Shown piece after piece: positions 8,061 to 16,902 of a stretch of DNA of 45,263 nucleotides. Positions within the stretch are counted from its first letter, which is position 1. Each line of letters starts with the position of its first letter. The position numbers were made by a program, and so were the translations under genes. A model generated the notes under the pieces. That model was given only the letters and a program-made list of their open reading frames with translations. It was not told the origin of the DNA and did not search any database. Source of the DNA: Desulfohalobium retbaense DSM 5692 (lineage in GTDB: Bacteria > Desulfobacterota > Desulfovibrionia > Desulfovibrionales > Desulfohalobiaceae); assembly GCF_000024325.1 (NCBI RefSeq), contig NC_013224.1, positions 1 through 45,263 on the forward strand, given 5' to 3'.

Positions 8061-8159
8061 TCCTGATCTGACCGTTGCGACATAAGGACATCTCCTTGGG
8101 TTTGAGGCGGTGGTGCCATTGTCCCAAATCAGTGTCCAACAAAACTGTAACCCGGACCA
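8061..8159 (-). mobile_element. Solo left end of the IS3-family element (relic)
   Basis: Reverse complement of 12948-13046: the terminal repeat TGGTCCGGGTTACAG through the ribosome site and first codons of orfA. Nothing else of the element is present. The terminus ends exactly at 8159. Confidence 0.8.
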
Positions 8160-8972
8160 GAAGTGGCCAAATCCGCTTGGCCTGATTAAGCAAAGGGCCT
8201 ATGGTAAAATTGTGCCATGGGCCCTATTTTATTTAGTATTCTTAGGGTTTATTTGAAAAAAGAGCCGAATCGAGAAGAGTTGGGAATCTTTTACATTTGA
8301 ATTGTATGTGATTTAACCTATTGGGAAAAAATATTTTTTTGGAAAAAAGGTTTAGAAAGGAAAAAAAGAATTTGACTTTTAGATTGTACTATGCTATTGT
8401 ACTAGCCTGTTGGCACACAGTTTTCTGTAAAAATCGAAACGGGAAATTTATTTTTCGAACTTAGTATGCACTGAATGAATGTCAAGTTTTTTTTAAAAAA
8501 AATAAATAAATATTATTTAAAATTAAATGCTATAAAAAAAATCTCGAAAAAAGCAAAGTGTGTTTTAAATAATATGTTTAGTTAAAAACATACAGTTTTC
8601 GAAGAAAATAAATATATAAAATAAAAGTTTTTTTTATTTAAACGGCATTAGTTGAAAAGTGGGTGGGTATAAAATTCTCCTACTATGAGTGTGGTATTAA
8701 AAGTATTGGTAGGGATTTTTAAAATTATCTATATATGATTTATCGGTATTTGCGATTTACTTTAAATTTAAACATTGAGAGTGTTTTAATTTTATAAATT
8801 ATTTCTGGGCACCTACGTTTTATGTCTTGAATATAAAAAGTGATGCCTAGAATTTTTATTGTGAAATATAGGCATGTAAAAATTTTAAAGAAGCGATTAA
8901 TAAGGCAATCCGATGGAGGAAAACGTGGAACTGGTCTGCGTTGTCCGATATAACTTATATTTTGGAGGTTTT
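8160..8972. other. AT-rich region without a clear gene
   Basis: Long A and T runs dominate from 8230 to 8900. I see no convincing ORF. It separates the parA block and an IS relic from the AT-rich accessory genes and probably holds the promoter of the lipoprotein gene at 8973. Confidence 0.5.
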
Positions 8973-9404
8973 ATGCATTTTAGGAACTTTGTTGCTTTTT
9001 TTTGCATTTTTTCTGCATTTTTTGTTTTTCTTGGCTGCTCATCAGGAGAGATGGGTAAGGATGAAATAGAGGATCAGATTTATTCACAATTTATTGAAAG
9101 TTCAAAAAAACAAATGAAAGCTCAATTGCCTTATTTATATAGAATTTCACCAGAATCGCAAGATATGACTAAAGAAGAGTTTATTAAAAAGAGTATGAAA
9201 GCAATGGATACAATTCAATTTGACTCTTTTACAATTACAAATCGCAAAAAAATTGGTGAAGAGAAAAATAAAGAAAGGGTAGAGTTTATAATTTCAGCTT
9301 CAATGGAAAAAGATGGAAATAGGCAAAGTCTAGTTAAAGATAAAGAGGGGACAGCAATGTTGACCAAAAAAGACAGCGGATGGACGATCACGTCAGTCAA
9401 ATAG
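8973..9404 (+). CDS. Small lipoprotein of unknown function
   Basis: From ATG 8973, after TTGGAGG, the protein has 143 residues. An earlier in-frame ATG (8913) would bury the signal, so the later start is preferred. Residues 1-23 form a hydrophobic signal with a lipobox-like VFLG-C, so it should be a lipid-anchored envelope protein. The rest is charged and ends in a strand-rich SGWTITSVK segment, as seen in small DUF4878-like lipoproteins. No function is evident. It is followed by a hairpin terminator. Confidence 0.7.
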   Translation: MHFRNFVAFFCIFSAFFVFLGCSSGEMGKDEIEDQIYSQFIESSKKQMKAQLPYLYRISPESQDMTKEEFIKKSMKAMDTIQFDSFTITNRKKIGEEKNKERVEFIISASMEKDGNRQSLVKDKEGTAMLTKKDSGWTITSVK

Positions 9405-9419
9405 TCGTGTAAGTAGACT

Positions 9420-9457
9420 AAGATGAAGATTTTTTTTTAAAAAAAGAGCTTCATCTT
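9420..9457 (+). terminator. Rho-independent terminator after the lipoprotein gene
   Basis: Arms AAGATGAAG (9420-9428) and CTTCATCTT (9449-9457) flank a T-run/A-run that can extend the stem, followed by TATT. It lies 15 bases after the stop. Confidence 0.6.
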
Positions 9458-9532
9458 ATTGTAAAGTACTTTCATATAATGGCTTAGGGTGAATATATAT
9501 CCTGTAACTATATAATTAAAGGAGATTAAGAG

Positions 9533-10174
9533 ATGAAAAAGATTTTTTCTCTTGCTTTGCTTTGTGCACTAGTTTGTTCTACCAGTGCTATGGCTCATGA
9601 TTTAAACTGGGACAATCTTATGATGGCGGCAGTAAAAATGCAGCCTCATTTTGATTATGAGGCAAATGTAGATTCATACATGAAGATTTATAGGTCAGAT
9701 GTATGGGATAGATATAAAAATGATGAGTTTGAGATACAAGACAAACGAAATGAAACAATTAAAATGATGAAGGATAGGTTTTCTTCTTTTTCTTTAGATG
9801 AAGAATTCACTATTTACACATCATTAAAATTTGGTAGTTATGATTTTGATAAACAGGTGTTCCCACTTAATTCATTTTCAGCTAATTCCTATCTCGTAGA
9901 AAGAAGATACAACAATTGGTCTTTTCCTAAGGCATATAAAGTATTCTTCATTAATCCAGAGAAGATTGGTGATATTAACATGGAAAAGGACAAAGCTAAG
10001 AATTTTTTGAAAAAAAGAAAAAGTAGTTACGGCAATGTTGACAGAAATGTCAATGCGAAGATAAAGTTTAGTGTCACAGATCTTAAAAATGGACGCAATG
10101 AATTAGAGGCTAAATTAGAGCATGTAACCATTTACAGTGATGATCAAATGTCAAAGGTTATTCAAAAATTTTAA
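9533..10174 (+). CDS. Secreted protein, possibly DUF4852-like
   Basis: A 213-residue protein starting after AAAGGAGATTAAGAG. Residues 1-21 are a signal peptide (MKKIFSLALLCALVCS, cleavage after AMA). The mature part contains YMKIYRSDVWDRYKNDEFEIQDKR, which recalls the DUF4852 family of secreted proteins; this assignment is from memory. It likely sits in the periplasm. It is much more AT-rich than the GC-rich partition genes, which suggests separate acquisition with its neighbours. Confidence 0.7.
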   Translation: MKKIFSLALLCALVCSTSAMAHDLNWDNLMMAAVKMQPHFDYEANVDSYMKIYRSDVWDRYKNDEFEIQDKRNETIKMMKDRFSSFSLDEEFTIYTSLKFGSYDFDKQVFPLNSFSANSYLVERRYNNWSFPKAYKVFFINPEKIGDINMEKDKAKNFLKKRKSSYGNVDRNVNAKIKFSVTDLKNGRNELEAKLEHVTIYSDDQMSKVIQKF

Positions 10175-10187
10175 TTGCCCAATAAAG

Positions 10188-10248
10188 CCATAACCAGTAG
10201 GAAAAACGCCCTTATTCCTTAATACAGCTTCTTTTCTACTGGTTATGG
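10188..10248. terminator. Long hairpin after the secreted protein gene
   Basis: Perfect 13-bp arms CCATAACCAGTAG (10188-10200) and CTACTGGTTATGG (10236-10248) with GAAAA/TTTTC continuing the stem inward after one bulged base. It lies 14 bases after the stop and probably acts as a terminator. Confidence 0.5.
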
Positions 10249-10346
10249 TAGTTGTTATTTAGAATTTTTAAACGCGCAATGTCTTTTCAGACTCCTCATA
10301 CAAATCTGTGTATAATTTGGGACTCAGGTAGATCGCCCATGCCTCG

Positions 10347-10508
10347 TTGGATGACATTGCCTATTCGAATATAATCCAGACCGAGAATCTGGCTCAACTT
10401 CTGGTCGGAAAAGGTATTTTGACCAAGGAGGAGTTCAGTCGCAAGGTCGAAGAGATCCACGCCACATTCATGGCCCAGCAACCCCACTCAGGGCAAAGCG
10501 AGGCCTGA
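10347..10508 (+). CDS. Short SHOCT-like C-terminal fragment
   Basis: An open frame (TTG 10347 to TGA 10508) encodes LAQLLVGKGILTKEEFSRKV followed by a short polar tail. The pattern of two short helices with G-I-L-T-xEEF resembles the SHOCT domain found at protein C-termini. No ATG in frame; it could be a remnant or a small gene with a TTG start. Confidence 0.3.
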   Translation: MDDIAYSNIIQTENLAQLLVGKGILTKEEFSRKVEEIHATFMAQQPHSGQSEA

Positions 10509-10682
10509 CATCTCAAATCTTTTCTTGGCGTATATCTGTGCGTTGCTCCATCTTCAAAGCCGGCCAAGCGAGGCGCCCTTGTCTCCATATAAGTACATCG
10601 ATCCCTAAACCGGCCTTTTGAGATCCACCAAGCGGTATCTTGAAGCAGGTCAACGATCCAGAAAGTCCGGCGGACCCGGAAG

Positions 10683-10805
10683 ATGCTTCAGACCATGTCT
10701 AAAGAAGATTTGGATCTTTACGATCTCTCTGGGGTGCTGGACAGCACTCTCAAAGAGGCCCAGGAGATGCTCGAGGAGTTCAAGTATGAGGCGCTTTACG
10801 GCTAA
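10683..10805 (+). CDS. Possible 40-residue acidic peptide overlapping the nuclease start
   Basis: ATG 10683 to TAA 10805 reads a helical, acidic peptide (SKEDLDLYDLSGVLDSTLKE). It overlaps the start of the secreted nuclease by 20 bases, which would couple their translation. No ribosome site is obvious, so it may instead be the 3' end of a lost gene. Confidence 0.3.
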   Translation: MLQTMSKEDLDLYDLSGVLDSTLKEAQEMLEEFKYEALYG

Positions 10806-11451
10806 TGCCCGGATTGCCTTGGCAAGATATGTCCTTGTCTGGATTATTGTTCTTCTCTCCCCGGGCCTGGTTTTTTCCTGGACAGGTAAGGCGGTCCATA
10901 TCAAAGACGGCGATACGATCGTGGTCTTACGAGACCATTCTGAGGTCGACGTGCGCCTGTATGGTATCGATTGTCCGGAAAAGCGTCAGGATTTTGGAAC
11001 CAGAGCCAAGCGGTTTACTGCTAAGATGGTCGGTATGCAGCGCGTGGAAGTCCAAGAAATGGATGTTGACCGCTACGGTCGCGTGGTCGGCCTTGTCGCC
11101 TTGGCCGGTTCAGGGGAAAGTCTAAATGCGGCATTGCTCTATAATGGCCTAGCCTGGGTTTATCACAAGTATTGCGGACAAGATTTTTGTGGCCGCTGGA
11201 TCACCTTGGAACGAAAGGCGAAGCTCGCCAAACGGGGGATGTGGGGGCAACCAAATCCGATCCCCCCTTGGGAATGGCGGCATGGTGGCCGCTCTGGCAG
11301 CCAGAGTAGAAGCGAGGCTGGTGGCGACAAGGATTGTAGCGATTTTTCGACCCAAGGCCAGGCGCAGCGGTTCTTTGAGGCCCATCAACCCGGCGACCCC
11401 CATCGCTTGGACGGAGATGGGGATGGGCAGGTGTGCGAAGGGCTGCCATAA
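10786..11451 (+). CDS. Secreted thermonuclease with C-terminal Excalibur domain
   Basis: ATG 10786 is chosen because GAGGAG precedes it and a signal peptide follows (residues 8-31 hydrophobic). The 221-residue protein has the staphylococcal-nuclease fold: VHIKDGDTIVV (Asp41, Asp43 for calcium), RLYGIDCPEK (Arg57), then DVDRYGRVVG and LAWVYHKYCG. The tail DKDCSDFSTQ to LDGDGDGQVCEGLP is an Excalibur calcium-binding motif (DxDxDGxxC). It should be an extracytoplasmic Ca-dependent nuclease. On plasmids such genes are often linked to conjugation or DNA turnover; here no transfer genes adjoin it. Confidence 0.88.
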   Translation: MRRFTANARIALARYVLVWIIVLLSPGLVFSWTGKAVHIKDGDTIVVLRDHSEVDVRLYGIDCPEKRQDFGTRAKRFTAKMVGMQRVEVQEMDVDRYGRVVGLVALAGSGESLNAALLYNGLAWVYHKYCGQDFCGRWITLERKAKLAKRGMWGQPNPIPPWEWRHGGRSGSQSRSEAGGDKDCSDFSTQGQAQRFFEAHQPGDPHRLDGDGDGQVCEGLP

Positions 11452-11685
11452 TGAACCTCACATCTTTTGTAGTGGATTTGAGAATTTCCACACGATGCAT
11501 CGAAGAGACTTTTATATACAATTTTTGAATCTGTACAGTGCGGGAGATTTCCATGCTCTGTCTTACATTTATTATTTCAAAATATATAAACATTCCAATT
11601 TATGTAAATTGAAAAAAGCCAAAAAAGTAGTATAAAATTTTGCGATTCATTTTTTTAATTATAAAATTCAAAAAAGGTCACAAAA

Positions 11686-12366
11686 ATGGGTATATTGAAT
11701 TCTTTTTTTAGATTTTTTAAAAATGAAAACACTATTTATAAAAATGAAATCAAGAGTTTTATCGATTCTAATATTGAAGATACTGGAATCGATATTAACG
11801 ATGAAAACTTGTCAGCAAAAGACATTGCTTACATTTGCGAAAATATAATAAACAGTGTATCTTTTACATCAGCTCTGCACTCTACAAAAAAACATCCAAC
11901 TTCTAAATTTTACGAAAAAAACAGCAAAGATAACTTAGCTCTATTTTATAGCTACTTCTTAGAATTGTACTATATAATAAGTATTCAGGTTTTTGGAATA
12001 TTTGACAGTGAAAAACTAGAAAAAGCTTCTCAAATATTGATAGAAAAAAAGCTTGAAAGAGAGGAACAAGAATTACAAGCACTTAAAGATGATAAAACCA
12101 TTAAAAAAATAGGTATCCCTGAAGAAGTAATTCAAAAAACAGAAAAAGAGATCGGGGATAGTTTATATAAATACAAAGGTTATCACATAAAATATGCAAA
12201 AAAAGAAGAAAGAAAAACACCAATGTTTAAATGCGCAACCACAATAACTAAAGAATTATACCCAAAATATTCAAAAAAAATTGAAGATGACATATATTCA
12301 ATATCTTACCTATGCTTTACATACCTACTCGAATACCTACATCCGCTATGCCATAAATGCAGATAA
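11686..12366 (+). CDS. Hypothetical AT-rich gene
   Basis: A 226-residue protein starting after AAAAAAGGTCACAAAA. It is predicted mainly helical with charged segments (EKLEKASQILIEKKLEREEQ is a likely coiled coil) and a Cys/His pair at the C-terminus (HPLCHKC). No signal peptide. I recognise no family. It sits alone between the nuclease and a cluster of IS elements. Confidence 0.6.
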   Translation: MGILNSFFRFFKNENTIYKNEIKSFIDSNIEDTGIDINDENLSAKDIAYICENIINSVSFTSALHSTKKHPTSKFYEKNSKDNLALFYSYFLELYYIISIQVFGIFDSEKLEKASQILIEKKLEREEQELQALKDDKTIKKIGIPEEVIQKTEKEIGDSLYKYKGYHIKYAKKEERKTPMFKCATTITKELYPKYSKKIEDDIYSISYLCFTYLLEYLHPLCHKCR

Positions 12367-12394
12367 AATATCAGACAAACCAACACCTTAAGTA

Positions 12395-12500
12395 GTGACA
12401 ACCCAAAATTGACCAGGCGTGATAACGCAAATCTGACCACCCCCTGGGGTTGTTTCAGGGTAGCCTTCCCAACCCCCGGGGTGGGGAAGCGGCCGGTCTT
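12395..12500. mobile_element. Possible IS21-type end relic
   Basis: On the minus strand TGGTCA occurs twice 24 bp apart, in front of a GTTGTCAC-like end. Tandem TGGTCA sites at ~23-bp spacing are typical of IS21 ends (compare 19276-19385). No transposase remains; the ISKra4-type element begins just downstream. Confidence 0.3.
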
Positions 12501-13023
12501 AGTTACTTGGGGTGCATTCGGTAGCTGCGACCGTTTTTAAAAAGCCAAATTGCTAAATAAGTAACTGTTATTTATTGAAAAGTTTCAGTAAATACTGTAA
12601 TATCTCCGCAAATCTACCGGAGGTATTACCATGCAGACTGCTCTAAATCAGAGTGATATTTATAAAGACCGGGCTCATCGGAAGTACTTTAGCGATATGA
12701 AAGAATTATTTGACAACGTATACGATATAATTGACGTACCCGGGATGTCACTGTTTGAAAATATTGAAAAACTCCGCGAGCATAAGCTATACAATCTCGA
12801 TCCAAAAATGCTGTCTGCGATCATTGAGACCAAGCTAGAGCAATATTTTTCTAGCTTTGAATGCCCTATATGTGGTAGTAAATGTTCGCATAATAGAAAA
12901 TCAAAGAGACACATCGAAACTACTTACGGAACCATATTATTTGATTCTGGTCCGGGTTACAGTTTTGTTGGACACTGATTTGGGACAATGGCACCACCGC
13001 CTCAAACCCAAGGAGATGTCCTT

Positions 13024-13407
13024 ATGTCGCAACGGTCTGATCAGGAAACCGGTAGCTGCCCGGGGGCCGCGGCCCCCGGGCAGCAGCAAAAAAACCAAAA
13101 GCCTCAGCGTATCTCCGCCAAAATGAAGACCAGGGTCGTACAACGGGTAATGCGAGGTGAAAGCCTGGAGCTTTTGGCCCGAGAATTCGGCACCTCTGTC
13201 GCCAAGGTCTCGCAGTGGCGAGATGAATTTATCCAGGCTGGCGAAGAGGCTATGAAAAAAGATCGCGGTTCGGATGAAAAAGACCGCAAAATCGCAAACT
13301 TGGAGCAGAAGCTGGGTGAAACCACCATGGACTACGAGCTTCTGCAGGACAAGGTCAGGCGCCTGGAGCAAAAGCGCCCTTTGGCCCGGAGGAAGTCGAA
13401 GAAATGA
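13024..13407 (+). CDS. IS3-family OrfA
   Basis: ATG 13024 is chosen because AAGGAG precedes it by 8 bases, whereas the upstream ATG 12988 has none. The 127-residue protein has a helix-turn-helix (RVMRGESLELLAREFGTSVAKVSQWRDEF) and a C-terminal leucine-zipper-like coiled coil. It binds the element ends and forms OrfAB. Its 3' end overlaps orfB in an ATGA. Confidence 0.88.
   Translation: MSQRSDQETGSCPGAAAPGQQQKNQKPQRISAKMKTRVVQRVMRGESLELLAREFGTSVAKVSQWRDEFIQAGEEAMKKDRGSDEKDRKIANLEQKLGETTMDYELLQDKVRRLEQKRPLARRKSKK
13055..13084. repeat. 30-bp perfect GC palindrome in the start of orfA
   Basis: A perfectly self-complementary stretch (GCTGCCCGGG at its left edge) that would form a very strong hairpin in the orfA mRNA about 30 bases after the start codon. 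The same structure is kept in the relic near 25140-25175. It may block read-through expression from outside promoters. Confidence 0.75.
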
Positions 13408-14297
13408 GCCAGGCCGTTTCGGCTTCCACGGGAAAGGCCTACACCATGCGCCGAGTCTGCAGGGTATGGAGAATACCCCGCTCTACTGTCTATCATAGGT
13501 TGCAGCAAAGCAAGCAGTGCTCATCACGTCCCCGCGGCCCCAAGGCTTTTTATTCCGATGCTGAGCTAGTTGCCCATATTAAGGATCTTCTCGAACAATC
13601 CCCTTTTCACGGGGAGGGGTATCGAAAAATCTGGGCCCGCCTCCGGTTGCAGGATATACGCACCTCCCCGCGCCGTGTGTTGAGGGTGATGCGAGAAAAT
13701 AACCTGCTGGTTTTCCAAAATACCAGCATACATCCTGGACCCAAGGCGCACGATGGAACGATTACCCAAGAAAGCAGTCATGTTATGTGGGGAACAGACA
13801 TGACCAAGGCGTACACCATCCGTGATGGGTGGGTGTCTGTTTTCGGTGCTGTAGACCATTTCTCAGCAGCTTGCATGGGCCTGCATGCAGCAAAGCCAGG
13901 GACTCGTTTCGAAGCGGTTGAGCCAGTGCGTCAGGGCGTTCGTGAGGCCTTTGGCGCTATCGAACAACACATGGCGCAGGGAATTACGATGCGGCATGAT
14001 TGTGGGTCGCAATACCTCTCCAAGGTCTTCCAGGATGAGTTGCGATTTCTTGGGTTCACCATATCCCCGGCGTTCGTACGTTCACCGCAATGCAATGGTT
14101 GCATTGAACGCTTTTTCCGGACCCTCAAGGAAAATCTGCTTTGGGTGCGGTCCTTTCAGGATATAGAGGAACTCAGCCAAGCGCTTCAGGAGTTCAAAGA
14201 GCAGTACAACACGCAATGGCTTATTGGCAGGCACGGCTACCAGACGCCCTACCAGGTATTAGCAAGCCACAGGCCTCAACAAGGTTTAGCAGCCTGA
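13404..14297 (+). CDS. IS3-family OrfB transposase (DDE)
   Basis: A 297-residue rve-type integrase-core protein. The catalytic triad is visible as WGTDMTKAY (D), MRHDCGSQYLS (D) and CIERFFRTLKENL (E). The HTH-like N-terminal part (RRVCRVWRIPRSTVYHRL, GEGYRKIWARLR) is typical of the group. Its ATG overlaps the OrfA stop (ATGA), so it may be made by reinitiation. It looks intact and could still be active. Confidence 0.9.
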   Translation: MSQAVSASTGKAYTMRRVCRVWRIPRSTVYHRLQQSKQCSSRPRGPKAFYSDAELVAHIKDLLEQSPFHGEGYRKIWARLRLQDIRTSPRRVLRVMRENNLLVFQNTSIHPGPKAHDGTITQESSHVMWGTDMTKAYTIRDGWVSVFGAVDHFSAACMGLHAAKPGTRFEAVEPVRQGVREAFGAIEQHMAQGITMRHDCGSQYLSKVFQDELRFLGFTISPAFVRSPQCNGCIERFFRTLKENLLWVRSFQDIEELSQALQEFKEQYNTQWLIGRHGYQTPYQVLASHRPQQGLAA

Positions 14298-15495
14298 TTT
14301 TTGTGTTTATGTGTGTCCAAAATCTGTTGACCGGTACAATTCACCTTATTATAAATGCAAAAATTGCGATAAATTTTATGAACCGTACGTCTCTGCGTTG
14401 AACCTTCGAAAGGGGAAGTACCAATACGACGTCCAAAAAATTGTCGCCAAAGTGGCCTCGTCGGTGCCTTTCGATGAAACAGCGGAAATCTTGTACGATA
14501 CGCATGGCCTTTCCCTCTCCCAGGCCACAGTACATGAGTTGACCAATGAACTAGCCGCCCATGCTCGACTTGAAGAGATTAGCCCAGAAGCAGCAACCAT
14601 CCATGAGATTATCGAACAGGCTACCCGCCCCAATAAAGCCAAGCCGGTGCTCGTTTTTGCCGCAGATGGAGCCATGTCCCCAACTCGAACAGAAAAAGGC
14701 AAGCCCAATGCGTGGAAAGAGGCCAAAGGTATACGGGTCTACTTGCTTGATGGGCAGCATTTAGCCCAAGTGCTGAGTTGGCATCAGATATGCGACAAAC
14801 ACCGCTTCAAATCCTTTTTGCAGCAGATTAAACAGCAAAACCTTTTCCCGGAAGACAAAGTTCGGATCTGCTGTATAGGCGACGGAGCCGGGTGGATATG
14901 GGAGGCGATGGAAGAGGCTTTTCCAGACGCACGGCAAATTTTGGATTATTACCATTGCCAAGAACATATCCACGAATTTGCCAACGCCCGCTTTGCTGAC
15001 AAGGCAGCCCGGGACAAGTGGCTGCGTGAAACGACAAATCGGCTCTTTCAAAATAAACTGAGCAGTGTTCTCGCTGGATTGAGGCGAATGAAGCTCACCG
15101 GCGAGGCAGCAGAGAAGCGAGACGCTCTGTGCTCGTATTTGTCAAAGAACAAGGACCGCATGGATTACGGGAAAGCCAAGCGGGGCGGCTATCCTCTGGG
15201 CAGCGGGGCCATAGAAAGCGCTAACAAATTTATAAGCCACATACGGCTCAAACGCTCAGGAGCCTGGTGGAAAGTCGACCTGGCTAACAATATCCTGGCC
15301 TTGCGCTGTTCGAGGTACAACAAATCCTTCGATCGCTTCTTTGCCGCCTATGAAAAAAGCCAGCGGCAGGACTTAGGGTCGGCTCAGTCCCACTTATCGC
15401 TTTGTCAAGGGGGCCGTCGCAAGTAGCGAATGCAGCCATTTGTCAGGTGTCTTTAGGCTTGACAGAAAACCGCAAGCTGTAGACAATAAATCACT

Positions 15496-16902
15496 ATGAA
15501 TATTGCCGGCAACCAACTTCGCGAAACAAGACTAGAGCTAGGCCTTTCCCAAGCAAGGCTGGCTGAGTTAACGGGTATTTCGCAGCACTTACTGTCTGCT
15601 TACGAGCTTGAGAAGTCTACCCTGGCACCCGATCTCATTCAAAAGTTGGCTTCTACCCTTCAGGATAAAGAGCAGATCCGAAATATTACTGGCCGTAAAA
15701 AGCGCTATAGAAACCACGAATACAAGTTCACGCCAAAACAGTCAGGCAGATCATCAAGGGCCAGCCGGACGAATGGAAATGAGTCGTTTATTAACGCGCT
15801 CTCCATTATAGAAAAGAAACATGCTAATCCGAAAGGAGAAGCTTTAAATGCTATCAGCCTATTTTCAGGATGTGGTGGATTTAGCCTTGGCTTTTCTGCT
15901 GCGGGATTTAATGTGCGCGGGTTTCTCGAATTAGATCCAGGCCTACGAAAAATATATCGTTTAAATTTTCCAAATAGCTTTGAAATGGGTGGCGATATTA
16001 CGCAAATCCAAGACGCCAAAATTAAAAACTACAAGTCATTGATTGGAGATATTGACGTAATTATTGGCGGCCCACCGTGCCAAGGATTTAGCTTATCTGG
16101 TAAACGGGATGTTAATGACCCTAGAAATACACTTTTCAAGCATTATTTACGGTTTGTAGACGCATTTAGGCCAAAAATTGCAATAATGGAAAATGTTCGC
16201 CTCTTATCCTCTATGAAAAACTCCGAAGGAAATTTGGTTAAATGCGATATTGAAAGTGACTTCCACAATCATGGCTATAATGTACAAAGCTTCGAAATAA
16301 ACGCCAAAGATTATGGTGTCCCTCAGCATAGAGAGAGAATTATATTTGTCGCAGTACGAAATGACTTATCAATAAAATCTTCAATTCCTGATCCAAAATT
16401 TGGATACGTTGAAGATTTACTTAGCAATAAAATCCCATACAGAACATTTGGTGATGCCTGCTCTGATTTAGAGTTTTTAGAGTCAGGAGAAAAGGGTAGC
16501 GACGTATTTCATGCGGCAGTCAGACATCCTTCACATGTAATTGAATGGTTATGGGATGTGCCGGAAGGAAAAAGCGCCCATGATAATGAAGACCCAAAAC
16601 TTCGTCCACCCTCCGGCTACAATACAACCTACAAGCGCCAAATATGGGATGAGCCAGCGTCTACGGTTCAAACCACTTTTGGGATGATATCTGGCTGCCG
16701 TAATGTACACCCCATTGCCACACGCTCTTTGACAATTAGAGAGGCTGCACGTATTCAGTCATTTCCAGACTCTTTTAAACTAGTTGGGAGATTGGGAATT
16801 ATACGAACTGGAATTGGTAATGCTGTGCCTCCACTTCTAGCATACGAGCTTGGCGAACACTTTAAGGAATTCCTAAATTTTGTAGAAGTACCCAGCCTCT
16901 AG
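15496..16902 (+). CDS. DNA (cytosine-5) methyltransferase with N-terminal XRE domain
   Basis: 468 residues. Residues 4-58 are an XRE helix-turn-helix (LRETRLELGLSQARLAELTG, ISQHLLSAYELEK). The m5C core follows: motif I SLFSGCGGFSLGF (121-133), motif IV GGPPCQGFS with catalytic Cys195, motif VI IMENVR, motif VIII GVPQHRERI, and a C-terminal GIGNAVPPLLAYELG. It protects the host DNA from the restriction enzyme encoded convergently; the two coding regions overlap by 30 bases at their 3' ends. The fused HTH suggests it regulates its own promoter; TTGACA at 15459 may be part of it. Recognition sequence is not readable. Confidence 0.95.
   Translation: MNIAGNQLRETRLELGLSQARLAELTGISQHLLSAYELEKSTLAPDLIQKLASTLQDKEQIRNITGRKKRYRNHEYKFTPKQSGRSSRASRTNGNESFINALSIIEKKHANPKGEALNAISLFSGCGGFSLGFSAAGFNVRGFLELDPGLRKIYRLNFPNSFEMGGDITQIQDAKIKNYKSLIGDIDVIIGGPPCQGFSLSGKRDVNDPRNTLFKHYLRFVDAFRPKIAIMENVRLLSSMKNSEGNLVKCDIESDFHNHGYNVQSFEINAKDYGVPQHRERIIFVAVRNDLSIKSSIPDPKFGYVEDLLSNKIPYRTFGDACSDLEFLESGEKGSDVFHAAVRHPSHVIEWLWDVPEGKSAHDNEDPKLRPPSGYNTTYKRQIWDEPASTVQTTFGMISGCRNVHPIATRSLTIREAARIQSFPDSFKLVGRLGIIRTGIGNAVPPLLAYELGEHFKEFLNFVEVPSL

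Larger units (their letters stand above)
12948..14338 (+). mobile_element. IS3-family element with 4-bp target duplication ATTC
   Basis: 1391 bp. The left end TGGTCCGGGTTACAG and the complement of the right end (TGTACCGGTCAACAG) form imperfect terminal repeats. ATTC occurs at 12944-12947 and 14339-14342, and deleting the element plus one ATTC restores the host transposase frame, which fixes both boundaries. It carries overlapping orfA and orfB. Solo copies of its left end lie at 8061, 25056 and 27181. Confidence 0.88.
12631..15426 (+). pseudogene. ISKra4-family transposase split by an IS3-family insertion
   Basis: The first ~105 codons (from ATG 12631, after CCGGAGG) encode MQTALNQSDIYKD and a zinc-binding CPICGSKC. 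After removal of 12948-14342 the frame continues without a break as TILFDSPYYKCKNCDKFY, then the transposase core: VFAADGAM, ICCIGDGAGWIW, ILDYYHCQEHI and GSGAIESANKFISH. The 5' part is thus cleanly separated from the 3' part only by the insertion, so loss of the IS would restore it. The 3' part at 14311 lacks its own true start. Confidence 0.85.
12510..15437 (+). mobile_element. ISKra4-family element interrupted by an IS3-family element
   Basis: Imperfect 22-bp inverted repeats bound it: left at 12510-12531 (core TGCATTCG), right at 15416-15437 (core CGAATGCA), 18 of 22 positions matching. Without the inserted IS the element would be about 1.53 kb with one transposase. Relics of its right end are at 21745 and 24690 and of its left end at 18486. 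Confidence 0.8.
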
